Origin: Caulobacter sp. 602-1
Lineage (GTDB): Bacteria; Pseudomonadota; Alphaproteobacteria; Caulobacterales; Caulobacteraceae
DNA: 64,000 nt
NCBI RefSeq assembly: GCF_003931565.1
Contig: NZ_RRYI01000003.1
Coordinates: forward strand, 558,001 to 622,000
Direction: 5' to 3'
Shown here: piece by piece, positions 59,962-64,000 of the stretch
How positions within the stretch are numbered: the first letter of the stretch is position 1
Layout of the letters: the number at the start of each line of letters is the position of its first letter
Notes under the pieces: model-generated
Told to the model about the DNA's origin: nothing
Databases searched by the model: none
The model's input: only the letters and a program-made list of their open reading frames with translations
Program-made: the position numbers and the translations under genes

Positions 59962-61764
59962 CTAGTGGTTGTCGCGCGGCAGGCCCTTGGTCTGGGCGAT
60001 GCGCTGGTACTTGACGGCCGGTTCGAGGACCGCGCCCGTCTCCATCTGGCCGACCACCGCGCGCTGCATTTCCTGCCACGGCGTCTGGCTTTCCGGATAG
60101 GCGAAGCCGCCGGCCGCCTCGAGGGCCTTGCGGCGCTCGACGATCTCGGCGGCCGAGACCAGAATATCGACCCGCGACTTGCGCAGGTCGAAGCGCACGC
60201 GGTCGCCGGTCTTCAGCAGCGCCAGGCCGCCGCCCACCGCCGCCTCGGGCGAGGCGTTGAGGATGGAGGGCGAGCCGGACGTGCCCGACTGGCGCCCGTC
60301 GCCGACGCAAGGCAACTGGTGGACGCCCTGTTTGATCAGGTAGTCGGGCGCGCGCATGTTCACGACCTCGGCCGCGCCGGGATAGCCGACCGGCCCTGCG
60401 CCGCGCATGAACAGGATCGAGTTGGACGTGATCCCGACCGCCGGGTCGTCGATGCGGCGGTGATAGTCCTCCGGTCCGTCGAACACGACTGCATCGCCCT
60501 CGAAAGCGTCCGGATCGTCGGGATTTGACAGATAGCGGTCGCGGAACTCCTGGCTGACCACGCTGGTCTTCATGATCGCCGAGTTGAACAGGTTTCCGCG
60601 CATGACCACGAAGCCGGCCCGTTCGACCAGCGGCCGCGAGAAGGGACGGATGACGTCCTCGTCCTCGATCGCGACCCCGCGGTACTGCTCGCCGATGGTC
60701 TGGCCGGAGACGCACCTGGCGTCCTCGCGGATCAGCCCCTGCTCGATCAGCTGGCCGAACACCGCCGGCACGCCGCCGGCGCGGTAGTAGTCCTCGCCGA
60801 GATATTCGCCGGCGGGCTGCAGGTTGACCAGCAACGGCACCTCTTCGCCGGTCTGTTGCCAGTCGTCGATCGACAGCTCGACGCCGATGTGGCGGGCCAG
60901 GGCGTTCAGGTGGATCGGGGCGTTGGTCGAGCCGCCGATCGCCGAGTTGACGACCACGGCGTTCAGGAACGCGTCGCGGGTCAGGATGTCGGACGGCTTG
61001 AGGTCCTCATGCACCATGTCGACGATACGCAGGCCGGTCCGGTAGGCGTTCTCCTGGCGGTCGCGATAGGGCGCGGGGATCGCCGCCGAGCCCGGCAGCG
61101 ACATGCCCAGGGCCTCGGTCAGCGAGTTCATGGTCGTGGCCGTGCCCATGGTGTTGCAGTAGCCGGTCGACGGCGCGGAACTGGCCACCAGCTTGATGAA
61201 GCCCGCATTGTCGATCTCGCCGGCCGCCAGCATTTCGCGGGCCTGCCAGACGATAGTGCCCGAGCCGGTCCGCTTGCCCTTGTGCCAGCCGTTCAGCATG
61301 GGCCCGACCGACAGGGCGATGGCCGGAATGTTTACCGTCGCCGCCGCCATCAGGCAGGCTGGCGTGGTCTTGTCGCAGCCGATGGTCAGCACCACGCCGT
61401 CGATCGGATAGCCGTAGAGCAGCTCGACGAGACCCAGATAGGACAGGTTGCGGTCCAGTCCGGCGGTGGGACGCTTGCCGGTCTCCTGAATCGGGTGGAC
61501 GGGGAACTCCAGGACAATCCCGCCGGCCGAACGAACGCCTTCGCGCACCCGCTCGGCCAGGACCAGATGATGCCGGTTGCAGGGCGACAGATCCGAGCCG
61601 GTCTGGGCGATGCCAATGATCGGCTTGCCCGACTGCAGCTCTTCCAACGACAGGCCAAAGTTCATGTAGCGCTCGAGATAAAGCGCGGTCATGTCGGTGT
61701 TGTCGGGGTTATCGAACCAGGCGCGCGAACGGAGCTTGGGTGCGTCGCTTGTGGAGGAAACCAT
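59962..61764 (-). CDS. IlvD/Edd-family sugar-acid dehydratase (600 aa)
   Basis: Iron-sulfur ligands and metal-site residues are in place: 'DLSPCNRH' (C62), 'GCDKTTPA' (C130) and 'GYCNTMG' (C203), plus '[10 protein letters not shown]'. Length and overall sequence are close to pentonate dehydratases such as Caulobacter XylD, but many positions differ, so L-arabonate, D-xylonate or another aldonate is possible. It converts the aldonic acid to the 2-keto-3-deoxy acid in a non-phosphorylating pathway. It lies downstream of the permease in a leftward cluster. Confidence 0.9.
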   Translation of the reverse strand: MVSSTSDAPKLRSRAWFDNPDNTDMTALYLERYMNFGLSLEELQSGKPIIGIAQTGSDLSPCNRHHLVLAERVREGVRSAGGIVLEFPVHPIQETGKRPTAGLDRNLSYLGLVELLYGYPIDGVVLTIGCDKTTPACLMAAATVNIPAIALSVGPMLNGWHKGKRTGSGTIVWQAREMLAAGEIDNAGFIKLVASSAPSTGYCNTMGTATTMNSLTEALGMSLPGSAAIPAPYRDRQENAYRTGLRIVDMVHEDLKPSDILTRDAFLNAVVVNSAIGGSTNAPIHLNALARHIGVELSIDDWQQTGEEVPLLVNLQPAGEYLGEDYYRAGGVPAVFGQLIEQGLIREDARCVSGQTIGEQYRGVAIEDEDVIRPFSRPLVERAGFVVMRGNLFNSAIMKTSVVSQEFRDRYLSNPDDPDAFEGDAVVFDGPEDYHRRIDDPAVGITSNSILFMRGAGPVGYPGAAEVVNMRAPDYLIKQGVHQLPCVGDGRQSGTSGSPSILNASPEAAVGGGLALLKTGDRVRFDLRKSRVDILVSAAEIVERRKALEAAGGFAYPESQTPWQEMQRAVVGQMETGAVLEPAVKYQRIAQTKGLPRDNH

Positions 61765-61855
61765 GAAGAGCCTTGTCGTTGCTTAGTCCGGCTCGGCCGC
61801 CGGTCGCTTTGCCAAACTCCATCAGAGTGGCAAATCACCGCGTGTCGCGCTCGTA

Positions 61856-61871
61856 TTTGTCTGACTATAAT
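61856..61871. promoter_or_regulatory. FadR-type GntR operator upstream of dehydratase
   Basis: TTTGTCTGACTATAAT contains TTGTCTGACTA, an exact fit to the FadR-subfamily pattern TnGTnnnACnA. It lies 92 bp before the dehydratase start, in the gap after the permease gene. Confidence 0.55.
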
Positions 61872-61950
61872 TTCAACGAAACACGGTCAATCGACCAGGC
61901 CGAGCCTTGGCCGCGCGCGCAACCGCATTGCACGCACGGCGGAGCCGAAT

Positions 61951-63264
61951 TCAGGCCGTGTCGCCGACCTTGTCCGTGGCCGGCGCGTCCCCGGTCGGCT
62001 TGCAGCCCCAGAGCGCGTAGAACAGCACATACAGCTCACACACCGCCGTCAGCAGGAACGACACCTGCAGGCCATAGGCGTCGGCGATCTGCCCCTGAAC
62101 CACCACGAGCGCGCCGCCGGCGATGGCCATGACCAGGAGCCCAGAGCCCTCCTCGGTCAGCGGCCCCAGGTTCTTGATGCCCAGCGTGAAGATGGTGGGG
62201 AACATGATCGAGTGGAAAAGGCCCACGGCGATCAGGCTCCACATGGCCAGGGGCCCATGGGCCAGGACCGTGACGATCATCACGATGAACGCCAGCAGGC
62301 TGGCTATCGCCAGGATCTTCTCCGCAGCGACCTTGCGCATCAGCTGACTGCCGACGAAGCGGCCGACCATCATCCCGCCCCAGAGCAGGAAGAGGTACCG
62401 CGAGGCCTGGGCATGGGTGACGCCGCCGATCTCGGGCGCGGAGATGAAGTTGATGAAGAGGTTGCTGACGCCGATTTCGGCGATCAGGTAGATGAAGATG
62501 GCCGGCACGCCGAGCACCAGATTGCGGTGGCGCCACAGCGAGTGCTTCTTGCGCTCCTCCGCGCCGGCGCGCTGGGCGGCCAGGCCCAGCTCTGGCAACT
62601 TGTAGAAAGCGATCACCACCGCCAGCCCAACCAGCACTAGCGCCACGATCAAATAGGGCAATTGCACCGACTGGGCGTCGGCCAGGCGCTGGGCCGGGGT
62701 GAGCACCGCCCCGGCCTGGCTGTTGCCCGAGGCTGAACGCGACAGGATCAGCCAACCGCCGAACAGCGGCGCCAGCGTCGTGCCCATGGAGTTGAAGGCC
62801 TGCACGAGATTGAGACGCGAGGACGCCGTCTCGGGCGGTCCGATCACCGCCACATAGGGGTTGGCGGCGACCTGCAGCAGCGTGATCCCCGAGGCGATGA
62901 TGAACAGCGCCGTCAGCACCACGCCGTAGGACGGGATCCGCGCGGCTGGGATCATCAGCAGCGCGCCCAGCGCCATGATCAGCAGGCCCGTCACCATGGC
63001 GCGCTTGTAACCGATCTTCTCGATCAGCTTGGCCGAAGGCAACGAGGCGAAGAAATAGGCGATGAACCAGGTCGATTCGATCAGGGTGGTCTGGGTGTAG
63101 TTGAGATCGAACACCGAGCGCAGATGCGGCAGCAGGGTGTTGTTGATCACCGTGATGAAGCCCCACATGAAGAACAGGCTGGCCAGCAGGGTCAGGGCCG
63201 ATTTCTGCGTCACCGCGGAGCCGCCTTCCGACCGCGCGGCCGACGTCGTGGGCGCTGGCGCCAT
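61951..63264 (-). CDS. MFS sugar permease, FucP/GluP type (437 aa)
   Basis: Twelve hydrophobic helices are evident. The first reads 'LASLFFMWGFITVINNTLLPHL', with the W-GF-T-N signature of the fucose/glucose/galactose:H+ symporter group, and 'QVAANPYVAVIGPPETASSR' follows helix 4, also typical. It would bring released monosaccharides across the inner membrane. It diverges from the aldose epimerase gene and precedes the dehydratase. Confidence 0.9.
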   Translation of the reverse strand: MAPAPTTSAARSEGGSAVTQKSALTLLASLFFMWGFITVINNTLLPHLRSVFDLNYTQTTLIESTWFIAYFFASLPSAKLIEKIGYKRAMVTGLLIMALGALLMIPAARIPSYGVVLTALFIIASGITLLQVAANPYVAVIGPPETASSRLNLVQAFNSMGTTLAPLFGGWLILSRSASGNSQAGAVLTPAQRLADAQSVQLPYLIVALVLVGLAVVIAFYKLPELGLAAQRAGAEERKKHSLWRHRNLVLGVPAIFIYLIAEIGVSNLFINFISAPEIGGVTHAQASRYLFLLWGGMMVGRFVGSQLMRKVAAEKILAIASLLAFIVMIVTVLAHGPLAMWSLIAVGLFHSIMFPTIFTLGIKNLGPLTEEGSGLLVMAIAGGALVVVQGQIADAYGLQVSFLLTAVCELYVLFYALWGCKPTGDAPATDKVGDTA

Positions 63265-63319
63265 TGGATAGTCTCCCGAATGTGATGCTCGACGCGACGT
63301 CGGTTGCGCGCCTTTGTTT

Positions 63320-63330
63320 TGTCGGAGTAT
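63320..63330 (+). promoter_or_regulatory. TGTCGGAGTAT motif, site 3
   Basis: This third copy of the 11-mer lies in the divergent promoter of the permease and aldose epimerase genes, 60 bp before the epimerase start. Confidence 0.5.
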
Positions 63331-63389
63331 ATGACCATCACCATGACCGTCAATCGAGAGCGGTCAAGACGATCGGGGAGAAGGTTCGA

Positions 63390-64000
63390 ATGCGCATCGC
63401 AAACCTGTCGGCTGGAGCAGCGGTCCTGCTGACGCTCGCCGGCCCGATCGCCGGTCATGCCGCAACCCTGTCGCGCGCCGCCTTCGGCCAGACGCCTTCG
63501 GGCGAAGCGGTGGAAGCCTTCACCCTGACGAACGGCCATGGGGTCAGCGCCACCGTGATCACCTACGGCGCCACCCTCCAATCGCTGGTGGCGCCGGGCC
63601 GCGATGGAACCAAGGCCGACATCGTGCTCGGTTTCTCCGACGCCGGCGCCTATGCGCGCAACGCCAGCTATTTCGGCGCGACGGTCGGACGCGTGGCCAA
63701 CCGCATCGGCAAGGGCCGTTTCACGCTCGACGACAAGAGCTACCAGCTGGCCCTGAACAACAATGGTGTCGCCGCCCTGCACGGCGGGGTGAAGGGCTTC
63801 GACAAGGTCGTCTGGAAGGTTCTGGACGCCAAGTCGGACGCCGCCGGGGCGTCCGTGACCCTGGGCTATGTCAGCCCGGACGGCGACCAGGGCTATCCGG
63901 GAACCCTGACCGCCACGGCGACCTACGCCCTGGACGAGAAGAACCAGCTGACGGTGACCTACGGCGCGACGACCGACAAGCCGACCATCGTCAACATGAG
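63390..64000 (+). CDS. secreted aldose 1-epimerase (GalM-like), cut by window end
   Basis: The ATG at 63390 follows GGGGAGAAGG, and the frame is open to the end (203 codons). A signal peptide ('AAVLLTLAGPIAGHAA') makes it periplasmic. The epimerase pattern is present: 'TYGATLQSL', 'YFGATVGRVANRI' and the active-site 'ALHGGVKGFDKVVW'. It would interconvert alpha and beta anomers of sugars released by the hydrolases before uptake. The C-terminal catalytic Glu lies beyond the window. Confidence 0.9.
   Translation, partial: MRIANLSAGAAVLLTLAGPIAGHAATLSRAAFGQTPSGEAVEAFTLTNGHGVSATVITYGATLQSLVAPGRDGTKADIVLGFSDAGAYARNASYFGATVGRVANRIGKGRFTLDDKSYQLALNNNGVAALHGGVKGFDKVVWKVLDAKSDAAGASVTLGYVSPDGDQGYPGTLTATATYALDEKNQLTVTYGATTDKPTIVNM

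Overview
The window is high-GC DNA from an alphaproteobacterium, most likely Caulobacter or a close relative. The evidence is a large TonB-dependent receptor, LacI and FadR-type GntR sugar regulators, plant cell-wall glycoside hydrolases, an IlvD/Edd sugar-acid dehydratase and alphaproteobacterial mobilization genes (DUF3363 relaxase, DUF2840). No rRNA or complete tRNA was found.

Region 1 (1 to about 11,566) is the right part of a prophage or prophage-like element. It holds a DUF1376 protein, a CI-like repressor flanked by five copies of a 17-bp operator, a Rha/ANT antirepressor, two Lar-like zinc proteins, several tiny membrane proteins coupled by ATGA overlaps, a Cro/CI-type regulator, an excisionase-like protein and a tyrosine integrase. 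It appears to end at a 46-bp 3' fragment of tRNA-Arg(CCG) at 11,521-11,566.

Region 2 (about 11,537-34,481) is bounded by two mirror-image modules. Each has a small XRE regulator facing inward. Diverging from it and running outward are a Tat-like CPGCG protein, a small ORF and a large serine recombinase. Between them lie a TIR-like protein convergent with an ADP-ribosyltransferase-like protein, a Lamassu-type pair (DUF4297 nuclease and SMC-like ATPase) followed by a gamma-glutamylcyclotransferase fusion, a KAP NTPase with a lipoprotein, a relaxase with accessory proteins, and a YIDD reverse transcriptase preceded by a 147-bp perfect direct repeat. This reads as a mobilizable defence island.

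Region 3 (34,482 to about 38,250) continues the accessory DNA: a membrane protein, a zinc-binding protein, a trypsin-like protease, an AlpA-like HTH protein and a broken Mrr-type restriction gene. Two 52-bp spaced repeats flank it.

Region 4 (38,249-64,000) looks chromosomal. It begins with a 1,612-residue autotransporter built of Ig-like repeats. A pentose-polysaccharide utilization locus follows: esterase, LacI regulator, TonB receptor, GH127 and GH95 (overlapping pair), GH43, GH51, GntR regulator, second GH43, sugar-acid dehydratase, fucose-type MFS permease and an aldose 1-epimerase cut by the window end. A coherent model is TonB-dependent uptake of arabinose- and xylose-containing oligosaccharides, periplasmic trimming, sugar import, and oxidation-type catabolism through an aldonate dehydratase. 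LacI-type, XylR-like and GntR-like operator sequences lie at the divergent promoters.
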